Shown in pieces: positions 25,636 through 34,062 of a stretch of DNA of 64,000 nt; position 1 is the first letter of the stretch, and each line of letters starts with the position of its first letter. The stretch covers positions 372,001 to 436,000 of the forward strand of contig CAJTCS010000001.1 in NCBI GenBank assembly GCA_910574995.1. Reading direction: 5' to 3'. The notes beneath the pieces were generated by a model, which was not told the origin of the DNA, did no database searches, and worked only from the letters and a program-made list of their open reading frames with translations. A program made the translations under genes and the position numbers. Source of the DNA: Oscillospiraceae bacterium (lineage in GTDB: Bacteria; Bacillota; Clostridia; Oscillospirales; Acutalibacteraceae).

Positions 25636-27741
25636 ATGAAACGGCTGCTTAATAATGCGGTATCCCTGTTCGTGGTCGTTGTGGTGCTGTTCCTTATTTT
25701 GCCCCTTCCCACCTTTATGTTGGATGTGCTGCTGGTCATCAACATTGCCCTGTCTGTGGTGATCCTGCTCATTACCATGAATATCGCGGAGGCCCTGGAG
25801 TTTTCCATCTTCCCATCTTTATTGTTGATTACCACCCTGTTCCGCCTGGGCATGAACGTGTCCTCTACCCGCCTGATCTTGACAAACGGCGGCAACGCGG
25901 GCCAGGTTATTGCCGCTTTTGGGCAGCTTATCACCAGCGGCAACATTGTAGTAGGCTTTATCATCTTCTTTATCATTGTGCTGGTACAGTTTATCGTCAT
26001 TACAAAGGGCGCCGAGCGCGTGGCCGAGGTGGCCGCCCGCTTTACCTTGGACGCTATGCCAGGCAAGCAGATGGCCATTGACGCAGACCTGAATACGGGT
26101 GTTATCGACGAGCAGCAGGCCCGGGTGCGCCGGGCCAAAATCCAGAAGGAGTCAGACTTCTACGGCGCTATGGACGGCGCTACGAAAATCGTCAAGGGCG
26201 ACGCGGTGATGTCCCTGATCATCACCCTGATCAACCTGATTGGCGGTATCGTCATCGGCATGGTGCAGGGCGGGCAGGACATCGGCACGGTGGCTTCTAT
26301 CTATTCCACCGCCACCATCGGCGACGGCTTGGTATCCCAGCTGCCGGCCCTGATGATTTCCACCGCTACCGGTATGATCGTCACCCGGTCCGTGTCCGAG
26401 GGCAGCTTGAACACGGACGTGCTGGCCCAGTTCAAAGCCCAGCCCCGGGCGCTGATGACGGCGGCGGCGGCCCTGGTCTTCTTGGCCGTGATCCCCAATA
26501 CCCCTACCGTACCTCTGCTGGTGGTGGCGGCTTTGCTTTTTGGCATGGGTTTTTTCATCACCCGTACCGGCCGCGTCCAACAGGAAGAGGCGGCCCAGGC
26601 GGAAGAGGCGGCTGCCCTGGAACAGGCCCCAGAGGCCGCGCCCAGCGAATCGGATTATTATAAGGACATCAGCAATGTATATTCCCTGCTTTCGGTGGAG
26701 CCTATCGAACTGGAGGTGGGCTACAGCCTGATACCCATGGTGGACGAGAGCAGCGGCGGCAAGCTGATCAACCGTATCGTCATTTTCCGCAGGCAGTATG
26801 CCCAAGAGATGGGCTTTGTGGTGCCCACGGTGCGGATGCATGACAGCTCGGCCATTGGCACGAACCAATACATCATCCGCATCAAGGGGGAGGAAGTGGC
26901 CAAAGGCGAGATCCTGGTGGACTACTACCTGGCGTTGGAGCCTGCCAAACCCTTGGGCGAGATCGACGGCATCGAGACGGTGGAGCCCGCCTATGGCATC
27001 CCCTCCCGGTGGATCTTGCCGGAAAACAAGGAGATGGCGGAAATCTACGGCTATACGGTCATAGACCCCCTGTCCGTCATGCTGACCCATCTAAGCGAGA
27101 CTATCCGCCGCCATGCCTACGAGCTGCTGACCCGCACCGAAACGATCCAGCTGGTAGAAAACCTAAAGAGGACTTCCCCCGAGCTGGTGGAGGAGGCCTG
27201 CCCGGCGGTGGTGTCTTACGCCCTGTTAGAAAAGGTGCTGCGGAACCTGTTGCTGGAGGGGGTGCCCATCCGGGATATGGAGACGATCCTGGAGACCATG
27301 GTGGACTCTATGAACACGACCCGGGACCCAGACCTGATTACCGAAAGTGTGCGTAACGCTTTAAGCCGGACGATTACCCGGCGTTTCTGCGAGGACGGGC
27401 AGCTTAGGGCTGTCACCCTGGACGCGGAAGTGGAGCGTAAAATCGTGGCTTCCCTGGTGAAGAACGAGCATGGCGTATACCTGGCCATGGAGCCGGACCT
27501 GATACAGACGTTGATTACCCAGCTGGCCGAGCACATCCCCAAATTTGGCGAACTGAACCAGTCCCCCATCTTGCTGACCAGCCAGGTGATACGGATCTAC
27601 CTCAGCCGGCTGCTTTCCCAGTATTTCTCCAATATGTACGTCTTATCTTTTGGGGAAATTGTGGGGACGGTGCAGATCCAGTCCATTGGCAACGTGACCA
27701 TGCAGCAGCCAACGCCGGTTAGAAGGGCGGTGGGTACATGA
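25636..27741 (+). CDS. flhA: Flagellar export gate protein FlhA
   Basis: FlhA (701 residues) forms the nonameric export channel ring and docks substrates and chaperones. The ATG at 25636 follows AAAGGAGG (25623-25630) at proper distance; the ATG at 25630 overlaps it. Eight membrane segments lie in the first about 310 residues, with NVSSTRLIL and FVVRFTLDAMPGKQMAID-type motifs. A Glu/Ala-rich linker (about 315-340) leads to the cytoplasmic docking domain. Its last codons overlap the sigma-28 gene. In most Gram-positive fla operons flhF and flhG would follow; here they do not. Confidence 0.95.
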   Translation: MKRLLNNAVSLFVVVVVLFLILPLPTFMLDVLLVINIALSVVILLITMNIAEALEFSIFPSLLLITTLFRLGMNVSSTRLILTNGGNAGQVIAAFGQLITSGNIVVGFIIFFIIVLVQFIVITKGAERVAEVAARFTLDAMPGKQMAIDADLNTGVIDEQQARVRRAKIQKESDFYGAMDGATKIVKGDAVMSLIITLINLIGGIVIGMVQGGQDIGTVASIYSTATIGDGLVSQLPALMISTATGMIVTRSVSEGSLNTDVLAQFKAQPRALMTAAAALVFLAVIPNTPTVPLLVVAALLFGMGFFITRTGRVQQEEAAQAEEAAALEQAPEAAPSESDYYKDISNVYSLLSVEPIELEVGYSLIPMVDESSGGKLINRIVIFRRQYAQEMGFVVPTVRMHDSSAIGTNQYIIRIKGEEVAKGEILVDYYLALEPAKPLGEIDGIETVEPAYGIPSRWILPENKEMAEIYGYTVIDPLSVMLTHLSETIRRHAYELLTRTETIQLVENLKRTSPELVEEACPAVVSYALLEKVLRNLLLEGVPIRDMETILETMVDSMNTTRDPDLITESVRNALSRTITRRFCEDGQLRAVTLDAEVERKIVASLVKNEHGVYLAMEPDLIQTLITQLAEHIPKFGELNQSPILLTSQVIRIYLSRLLSQYFSNMYVLSFGEIVGTVQIQSIGNVTMQQPTPVRRAVGT

Positions 27742-28517
27742 AGCGGGCGGCAACGCGCAAGCCTTATGATGAAATGACCACCGACGAGCTTTTCGCCTGT
27801 TACGCGCAAGAACGGGACCCCAGCTTGAAATGGGAGATTGCCTTGCGGTATACCGGGCTTATCAAAAGCATAGCCTTACAGATACGGGGGGTGTTCTGCA
27901 GCTTTACCCAGCTGGATGATATTATCAACGAAGGGCTTATCGTGCTGGCGGACGCGGTGGATAAATTCGACCCGGAGAAGGGCCGCTTTGAGATGTACGT
28001 GGCCAAACGTATCCGGGGGATGATTGTAGACCTGGCCCGGCAGCAGGACTGGGTGCCCCGCACGGTGCGCCAACGGGCCCAGCGCATCGAAAAAACTGTG
28101 ACGGAAATATATAATGCTACAGGACGCATGCCCACGGACAGCGAGGTGGCCCAAGAGATGGGGATCACCATTGAGGAGTATCAAGAGGCTATGGCAAACG
28201 CTTCGCTGCACAGCATCCTTTCCTTAGATGAGCTGTTCGATAGCACGGACCAATGGCAGGCCCCGGCCGACCCGGACAATGGCGGCCACCCAGAGCAGGC
28301 ATTGATGGGGGAAGAGCTGGTTTCTACCCTGGCAAAGGCCATCGGCTCTTTAAAGGAGAACGAGCAGCTGGTGCTTTCGCTGTATTATGAGCGGAACCTG
28401 AAGATGAAAGACATTGCCACGGTGCTGGAAATCAGTGCGCCGCGGGTGTCGCAGATACACGCCAAGGCCGTACAGAAGCTGAAGGTTATTATGAGCGAAT
28501 ACTTACAAAGCGGATAA
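27738..28517 (+). CDS. fliA: Flagellar sigma factor (FliA/SigD, sigma-28 type)
   Basis: This 259-residue protein directs RNA polymerase to late flagellar and chemotaxis promoters. It lacks region 1.1 and has region 2 (LDDIINEGLIVLADAVDKFD and FEMYVAKRIRGMIVDLARQQD), region 3 (RMPTDSEVAQEMGITIEEY) and region 4 with a helix-turn-helix (MKDIATVLEISAPRVSQIHA). Its ATG overlaps the flhA stop by 4 nt, so translation is coupled. No flgM anti-sigma gene is in the window. Confidence 0.95.
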   Translation: MKRAATRKPYDEMTTDELFACYAQERDPSLKWEIALRYTGLIKSIALQIRGVFCSFTQLDDIINEGLIVLADAVDKFDPEKGRFEMYVAKRIRGMIVDLARQQDWVPRTVRQRAQRIEKTVTEIYNATGRMPTDSEVAQEMGITIEEYQEAMANASLHSILSLDELFDSTDQWQAPADPDNGGHPEQALMGEELVSTLAKAIGSLKENEQLVLSLYYERNLKMKDIATVLEISAPRVSQIHAKAVQKLKVIMSEYLQSG

Positions 28518-28571
28518 GGCTTAGCTTTTTTACAGCTATCGGAACAGTATAACTTTTGGGAGGGAACAGGA

Positions 28572-29318
28572 ATGTTCAAGGGATTCTACAATCTGGCTTC
28601 CGGGATGATTACCCACGGGAAGAACCTGGATGTCATCTCCAATAACATGGCCAATGTGGCCACGGCGGGCTTCAAGGCGGATTGCTTTACAGGGCAGACC
28701 TTTGACGAAGTGATGTGGAGCCGCGTGGGCAACAAGCAGAAGACATACATAGATATTGGGGAGATCAGCTATGCCACGGTGCCCAGCCAGGTGTACACAG
28801 ATTATACCCAGGGCGCCTGGGACGATACGGGCATGCCCCTGGATTTCGGCATAGAGGGGGAAGGCTTCTTCGCCGTGCGCACGGCGGATGGCATCGCCTA
28901 TACCCGGGCGGGGAACTTTACCCTGGACGAGGAGGGGTACCTGGCTTTGCCGGGCTTCGGACGGGTGCTGGACATCAATAATGAAGACATCCTGTTGGTG
29001 ACAGACAAGATACGGGCCGACGACTATGGGCGCATCTATACCGAGGAAGGGGCTTTCCTGGGGCAGCTGGGAGTATTTGAGTTCCAAGACCTGGAGGCCC
29101 TGGATAAAACCCCCCAGGGGCTGTTTACCGGAGGCGGGCAAGCCCAGCTGGGCACAGCCCGGGTGTTGAACCGGATGGTGGAACGCTCTAACGTGGGGCT
29201 GGTGCAGCAGATGACCAAGATGATGACCACCCAGCGGGCGTATCAAAGCGCGGCGCAGGTGACGAAAATGTATGACCAGGTGATGAACCAGGCTACCACC
29301 GAGCTGGGCCGGGTATAA
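28572..29318 (+). CDS. flgF: Flagellar rod protein, FlgF/FlhO-like
   Basis: This 248-residue hook-basal-body family protein has the N-terminal motif GKNLDVISNNMANVATAGFK, a middle beta domain with LDFGIEGEGFFAV, and the C-terminal helix MTKMMTTQRAYQSAAQVTKM. It belongs to the FlgF/FlgG rod group. Because two such genes lie in tandem, I take this as the FlgF/FlhO equivalent; the order is not proof. The SD GGGAGGG is upstream. Confidence 0.85.
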   Translation: MFKGFYNLASGMITHGKNLDVISNNMANVATAGFKADCFTGQTFDEVMWSRVGNKQKTYIDIGEISYATVPSQVYTDYTQGAWDDTGMPLDFGIEGEGFFAVRTADGIAYTRAGNFTLDEEGYLALPGFGRVLDINNEDILLVTDKIRADDYGRIYTEEGAFLGQLGVFEFQDLEALDKTPQGLFTGGGQAQLGTARVLNRMVERSNVGLVQQMTKMMTTQRAYQSAAQVTKMYDQVMNQATTELGRV

Positions 29319-29424
29319 CCTAAAACGGGGCCGGGATATAGGAAGCGGCGCATCCCCGTAAGGCGGCAAAGATAGATGGCCAGGCGGGGGGCAAGGCCCC
29401 AATCGACAGAAAGAGGGCAGGTAT

Positions 29425-30156
29425 ATGAATCAATCCTTTTATACGGCGGCAGTGGGCGCGTGGCAGCAGCAAGAACGGCTGAATGTGCACGGCAACAACA
29501 TTGCCAATGTGAACAACTACGGCTTTAAGGCAAAAAAGCCGGCTTTTTCGGCTTTGATGTACGATTATATCCGGGGCGCCCAGGATGACGAGCTTCCCCG
29601 GGGCACCGGCACCTATATGGTAGGGGCGGACACGGACTTTTCCCAGATGGGTCTATCGGAGACGGGGCTGGATTTGGACTATGCCATAGAGGGCCACGGC
29701 TTTTTCGCCCTGTGGGACCCAGCCACCAACGAATATAGCTATACCCGGGACGGCACTTTTACCATGTCCGAGCTGCAGGTGCGGGGGGCCAATGGGGAGA
29801 TGGAAAGCCGCTGGTACCTGTCGGATGGGGACGGGCGTTTTGTCATGGGCCGTGACGGCAGGCTGGTGGAGGTGAACGAGCAGAACCGGAAGCGGGAACT
29901 GCCTATCGGCATATACGACTTCATCAATACGAATGGCATGCAAAGCGTAAGCCATAACCGGTTTGTCCCGGTCGACAAGAACGGGCAGCTGCAGATTGGC
30001 CAGGGCAAGCTGGTGAAAGGGTATTTGGAACGCTCGAACACGGATTTGGCCCATGAGATGGTAAAGGTCATCGAATCCCAGAGGTCTTTCAGCTACGCGC
30101 TGAAAATGATACAGACCTCAGATGAGATCGAGACAACGGTGAACGGTCTTCGGTAA
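29425..30156 (+). CDS. flgG: Flagellar distal rod protein, FlgG/FlhP-like
   Basis: The 243-residue protein shares the rod-family ends with its upstream neighbour: ERLNVHGNNIANVNNYGFK at the start and MVKVIESQRSFSYALKMIQ at the end. The middle is a beta domain with LDYAIEGHGFFAL. It is taken as the distal rod FlgG/FlhP equivalent on order and similarity, though the assignment between the two could be swapped. The SD AGAGGG lies just upstream of the ATG. Confidence 0.83.
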   Translation: MNQSFYTAAVGAWQQQERLNVHGNNIANVNNYGFKAKKPAFSALMYDYIRGAQDDELPRGTGTYMVGADTDFSQMGLSETGLDLDYAIEGHGFFALWDPATNEYSYTRDGTFTMSELQVRGANGEMESRWYLSDGDGRFVMGRDGRLVEVNEQNRKRELPIGIYDFINTNGMQSVSHNRFVPVDKNGQLQIGQGKLVKGYLERSNTDLAHEMVKVIESQRSFSYALKMIQTSDEIETTVNGLR

Positions 30157-30182
30157 AATTCTGGCCTGAGAGGAGGGCATAC

Positions 30183-30809
30183 ATGGAAATCAAAAATTAC
30201 AGTGACCTGGACGCCCTGGAAATGGATACCCTGCGGGAGGTAGGCAGCATTGGCACCGGAAATGCCGCTACGGCTCTTTCAGGGCTGCTGGGGTGCCCTG
30301 TGCGCATTACCTTGCCCGAGGTGCGCATCATGGGGTATAACGAGGCTATAGACTGGATAGGCGGGCCGGAGAATGTGACCGCCGGCGTGCTGGTACATAT
30401 CAGCGGCGACATGGGGGGCATTATGCTGGCTGTGCAGCCCCTGGAGTTTGTCAACGCCATCCTGCATCACATGCTGGGCAACCAGGTGGACAGCTATGGG
30501 CAGCTGGACGAACTGCAGCGTTCGGCCCTGGTAGAGGTGGGGAATATCATGATCTCCACTTTCATCAACGCTTTGACCGGCCTTTCCGGCATGCGGGTGG
30601 CGCTGACAGTGCCTAGCATCACGGTGGACATGCAGGGCGCCATTTTGGCTGTGCCCATGGCGGAATATGGCGGGCAGACAGACTATTTGATGACGATTGG
30701 CGGCAACTTTATCTGCGATCAATACGAGCTCCCATGCAGGCTGCTGCTTTCACCGGATATCCGGTCTTTGAATTACCTTTTGCAGAAGCTGGGCGTTTCA
30801 AATGGGTAA
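30183..30809 (+). CDS. cheC: CheY-P phosphatase CheC, first site altered
   Basis: CheC (208 residues) removes phosphate from CheY-P and binds CheD in the adaptation system of Gram-positive bacteria. The family has two ExxN active sites. The second (Glu118, Asn121 in LVEVGNIM) is intact. The first reads Glu19-Val-Gly-Ser22, with Ser in place of Asn. That predicts a one-site phosphatase. The gene overlaps cheD by 8 nt, consistent with a CheC-CheD pair. Confidence 0.92.
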   Translation: MEIKNYSDLDALEMDTLREVGSIGTGNAATALSGLLGCPVRITLPEVRIMGYNEAIDWIGGPENVTAGVLVHISGDMGGIMLAVQPLEFVNAILHHMLGNQVDSYGQLDELQRSALVEVGNIMISTFINALTGLSGMRVALTVPSITVDMQGAILAVPMAEYGGQTDYLMTIGGNFICDQYELPCRLLLSPDIRSLNYLLQKLGVSNG

Positions 30810-31293
30810 GCCTGGCCAGAAGCTGGTTGTAAAGATTGCCGACATGCAGATAGCGCAGCACGGGGAGGAGCTTATAACGTACGCGCTGGGGTCATGCATC
30901 GGCATTTGCCTGCAGGATAAGGTCACAAAGCTTTCTGCCCTCATCCATATCATGCTGCCCATCAACATGGAGGCGGGGCGGAAGAATACCATGAAATACG
31001 CGGACACGGGTATCCGGGAAACCCTGAAACAGATGGAGGCCCGCGGCGCCCGTAAAGGCAACATCGTTGCCAAGGTGGCGGGCGGCGCCAAAATGTTTGA
31101 TACCGCGCCGGGGAGTTCCCTAGGGAACATAGGGAAAAGGAACGTGGAAAGCGTACACCTGGTGTTGAAGAAAGAAGGCATCCGCCTGCTGGCGGAGGAC
31201 GTGGGGGGCACAGTGGCCCGTACGGTATCCTTTGACCCATCCACGGGGCAAGCCACGGTGCGCAGCTATGGCAAGCCGGACCATGTGATTTGA
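30802..31293 (+). CDS. cheD: Chemoreceptor glutamine deamidase CheD
   Basis: CheD (163 residues) deamidates glutamines on chemoreceptors and is regulated by CheC. The catalytic triad residues are visible: Cys32 in ALGSCIGI, His49 in ALIHIMLP and Thr26 in LITYALG. The substrate-recognition part with AGGAKMF is present. It overlaps cheC and shares its transcript. The receptor at 1501 is a possible client. Confidence 0.95.
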   Translation: MGKPGQKLVVKIADMQIAQHGEELITYALGSCIGICLQDKVTKLSALIHIMLPINMEAGRKNTMKYADTGIRETLKQMEARGARKGNIVAKVAGGAKMFDTAPGSSLGNIGKRNVESVHLVLKKEGIRLLAEDVGGTVARTVSFDPSTGQATVRSYGKPDHVI

Positions 31294-31414
31294 AAGGATG
31301 GCCTGCTGGGGGAATGCTGCTTTGCAAGGCTGCAAAAGCGACCCAAAAGAAGCCGGGGACTGGCGTTCCCACTTCTTTTGACTATAACAGGAGAAGAAGG
31401 GAGCGGACGAAAGT

Positions 31415-32338
31415 ATGGCTGTGGAGAAAGAGAAGATTCTGTTGGAGTCAGGCACCAACGAGATCGAGGTAATGGAGTTTACCATTGACGGGGTGCTGTA
31501 TGGCATCAACGTGGCAAAGGTACTGGAGATTATGATAACGGAACCGGTAAAGTTCATGCCCCATACCCACGAGGCCGTAGAGGGCATCTTCAAACCCCGG
31601 GACGTGGTGATCACGGTAATCAACCTGCCCAAGTACCTGGGATGTACCGACTGTGCCCCCAAGGAGAACGACCTGTTTATTGTGACCAACTTTAACAAAA
31701 TGACCATCGCTTTCCGTGTGCATACGGTGGTGGGCATCAACCGGATCTCCTGGACAGACATCCAGAAGCCCGATAAGACGGTTAGCGGCGGCGAGGAGGG
31801 CGTGGCCACGGGTATCGCCCAATGTGGGGCGGATCTGGTGACGATCTTGGATTTTGAAAAGATTATTGCGGAAATTGCCCCCGAAACCTCTATCCAAATG
31901 AGCGAGATAGACCAGATGGGCCCCCGGGACCGGAACCTGAGCCCCATTTACATAGCGGAAGATTCTGTCCTGCTTTCCCGTATGATCCGTGACGCCCTTA
32001 GCAAGGCGGGCTATACCAACCTGAGCATGTACCCCAACGGCCGGGAACTGTGGGAGCATGTGTTGGAAAGCAAGCGCCACGGGACAGTGGACCAAGATGT
32101 GGCGCTGGTTGTCACAGACATTGAGATGCCCCAGATGGACGGCCACCGCTTGACCAAGCTGATTAAGGACGACGCGGAGCTAAAGCATATCCCCCTCATC
32201 ATTTTCTCCTCCCTGATAAGCCAGGAGATGCGCGTAAAAGGCGAGGAGCTGGGGGCCGACGAGCAGCTGACCAAGCCGGAGATTGGCAGGCTGGTGTCAG
32301 TTATGGACCGGCTGCTGGCAGGCAGGAGGCAAGGCTGA
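31415..32338 (+). CDS. cheV: Chemotaxis coupling protein CheV
   Basis: CheV (307 residues) joins a CheW-like coupling domain (about 1-155) to a receiver domain (about 178-300). The predicted phospho-acceptor is Asp235 in LVVTDIEMPQMDG. CheV couples receptors to CheA and tunes the array on phosphorylation. As no separate CheW gene is in the operon, this may be a main or additional coupler. The SD AGAAGGGAG precedes the ATG. Confidence 0.95.
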   Translation: MAVEKEKILLESGTNEIEVMEFTIDGVLYGINVAKVLEIMITEPVKFMPHTHEAVEGIFKPRDVVITVINLPKYLGCTDCAPKENDLFIVTNFNKMTIAFRVHTVVGINRISWTDIQKPDKTVSGGEEGVATGIAQCGADLVTILDFEKIIAEIAPETSIQMSEIDQMGPRDRNLSPIYIAEDSVLLSRMIRDALSKAGYTNLSMYPNGRELWEHVLESKRHGTVDQDVALVVTDIEMPQMDGHRLTKLIKDDAELKHIPLIIFSSLISQEMRVKGEELGADEQLTKPEIGRLVSVMDRLLAGRRQG

Positions 32339-32463
32339 CAAGCAATGCCTTTTAGAGGAGGCGCAGTCTGGCCGGGCTGCGCGCCAAAGGGCGATGGCGT
32401 GAAAAATTTGGAGAAAGGAGCGGTAACAGGCGTATTGGCGGCCTGTACCGTGTGGCGATTCCC

Positions 32464-33714
32464 ATGAGAGAAAAATATATTGTGCGGCAGCCTATCAAGA
32501 ATGCCAGCAGCAAAGTGGTGGGGTATGAGATCCTTTACCACGGTGAGAACCAGGCCTATGGCTCGGATGAGGCCGCGGCCACTGCCTCGGATTTTGCCGC
32601 GGCGGACACAGTATACAACTTTTTGCTGCAAAACGCCGAACGTTCGCTGCGGGGGCTGCACTTTATGACGTTTACCTCTACGCTGCTGATGAAACGGGCC
32701 CCCAACCTGTTTAAAAAGGAAGAGCTGGTCATCCAGATTGATGACAGCGTGCTGATACACCCTTTTGCCATGCGGTTCGTGCAGCAGTATGGCAAAGAGG
32801 GCTATAAGATAGCGGTGAACGAGTTCCAGTTCTCCCCCCGGTACCTGGGCATCATGGGGGATATCGACTACATCAAGCTGAATTTCCAGCATATCCAAGA
32901 CGCGTCTTTGCGGCACATTTTGGAACTGGCCCGCAGCATGGGCAAGAAATGTATCGCCACCGGGATAGATACCAAAGAGTTGTACAGCAAGGCTATCTCT
33001 ATGGGGGTGGACGCGCTGCAGGGCTCGTATGTGGCACAGAAGATGGCCACCAAGGCCCACACCAGCGGCTATCTCCAAAGCAACTTCTTCCGGCTGATGA
33101 TAGCGGTGGTACAGGATGAGCCGAACCTGGAAGAGATCGAAGAGATTATCTCCATGGACGCCACTTTGACTTACGGGCTTTTGCGCGTGGCAAACTCGGC
33201 GTATTTTTCCACCAGCCGTGTCACCACCATCCGCCAGGCTATTATGACGCTGGGCATCGGGCAGCTAAAGCAGTGGATTTATCTGCTAAGCGCCAGCAAC
33301 GCGGAAAACCAGATCGACCCAGGTGCGGAAGAGTTCTTGAAGCTCTCCTTTATGCGGGGCAGTTTTTGCAGCGAATTGATAAAATATGCCCAAAATATGC
33401 CTATCTCCCGGTCAGATGCATACTTGATGGGTATGTTCTCCACCCTGGATTACTTGATTGACGCGCCTTTAGAGGAAATTTTAGCCTCGGTACCAGTGGC
33501 AGAGCCTATTAAGGCGGCGTTGTTGAACCATGAAGGACGCTGTGGCGTGCTGTACGACCTGGTGGTTTGCTATGAGCGGGCAGATTGGCGGCGTATCAAT
33601 GGCCTGGCCGAGGAACTGGGTATTGCCACGAACCTACTGACCAGCCTGTACTTCACCTGTATGGAAGAAGTGAACGCCACCTGGGAGCAGTTGGAGCTGC
33701 AGGAGGCGACATAA
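32464..33714 (+). CDS. Degenerate EAL plus HDOD domain signalling protein
   Basis: The 416-residue protein has an EAL-fold domain (about 1-195) and an HDOD domain (about 200-400), the YuxH-like arrangement. The EAL catalytic motifs are lost: NEFQ where DDFG is expected, YIKLN where KxD should give an acid, and TGID for EGVE. It should not hydrolyse c-di-GMP, though it may bind it or a partner. It is the last gene of the fla/che operon. The start is unsure: ATG 32464 and GTG 32452 are both possible and neither has a close SD. Confidence 0.82.
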   Translation: MREKYIVRQPIKNASSKVVGYEILYHGENQAYGSDEAAATASDFAAADTVYNFLLQNAERSLRGLHFMTFTSTLLMKRAPNLFKKEELVIQIDDSVLIHPFAMRFVQQYGKEGYKIAVNEFQFSPRYLGIMGDIDYIKLNFQHIQDASLRHILELARSMGKKCIATGIDTKELYSKAISMGVDALQGSYVAQKMATKAHTSGYLQSNFFRLMIAVVQDEPNLEEIEEIISMDATLTYGLLRVANSAYFSTSRVTTIRQAIMTLGIGQLKQWIYLLSASNAENQIDPGAEEFLKLSFMRGSFCSELIKYAQNMPISRSDAYLMGMFSTLDYLIDAPLEEILASVPVAEPIKAALLNHEGRCGVLYDLVVCYERADWRRINGLAEELGIATNLLTSLYFTCMEEVNATWEQLELQEAT

Positions 33715-33742
33715 AAGCTGCAGGCAAGGATAAGAAAAAGGG

Positions 33743-33780
33743 ACAGCCATGGACAAATGTGCCATGGCTGTTTTTGCGTT
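33743..33780 (+). terminator. Intrinsic terminator of the flagellar/chemotaxis operon
   Basis: ACAGCCATGG (33743-33752) pairs perfectly with CCATGGCTGT (33762-33771) over a 9-nt loop and runs into TTTTTGCGTTT. It is a textbook intrinsic terminator and marks the end of about 27.5 kb of co-directional genes. Confidence 0.9.
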
Positions 33781-33913
33781 TACACATATACCAATGCCGG
33801 CCTGGGGGTTTTAACCCGAAAAGGGCATCCATAACAGGCATTTTGGAAAGGGGGAATTTTTTTCTATTTAAGGGGAATATATTTCACATTATCCAATATT
33901 TTTTGTGATTCCA

Positions 33914-33942
33914 TTGTGTTTTTGTAAAATACATGGTATAGT
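33914..33942 (+). promoter_or_regulatory. Promoter of the cohesin/cadherin-like surface protein gene
   Basis: TTGTGT (33914-33919), a 17-nt spacer and TATAGT (33937-33942) with TG at 33934-33935 form an extended -10 promoter. The leader of about 114 nt contains an imperfect hairpin with AGCTTT (33989-33994) and AAAGCT (34015-34020) arms. Nothing else is seen in the 33781-34062 gap. Confidence 0.6.
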
Positions 33943-34062
33943 CAAAGACACGAAAGCGTCCTTCTGGCCCGCGTGCATGGATGTTTTTTAGCTTTGGCAT
34001 GTATGGTTCATCATGAAAGCTGCGGCTTTTGTATTGCACATATAGGGGAAGGGGGGACAGCT

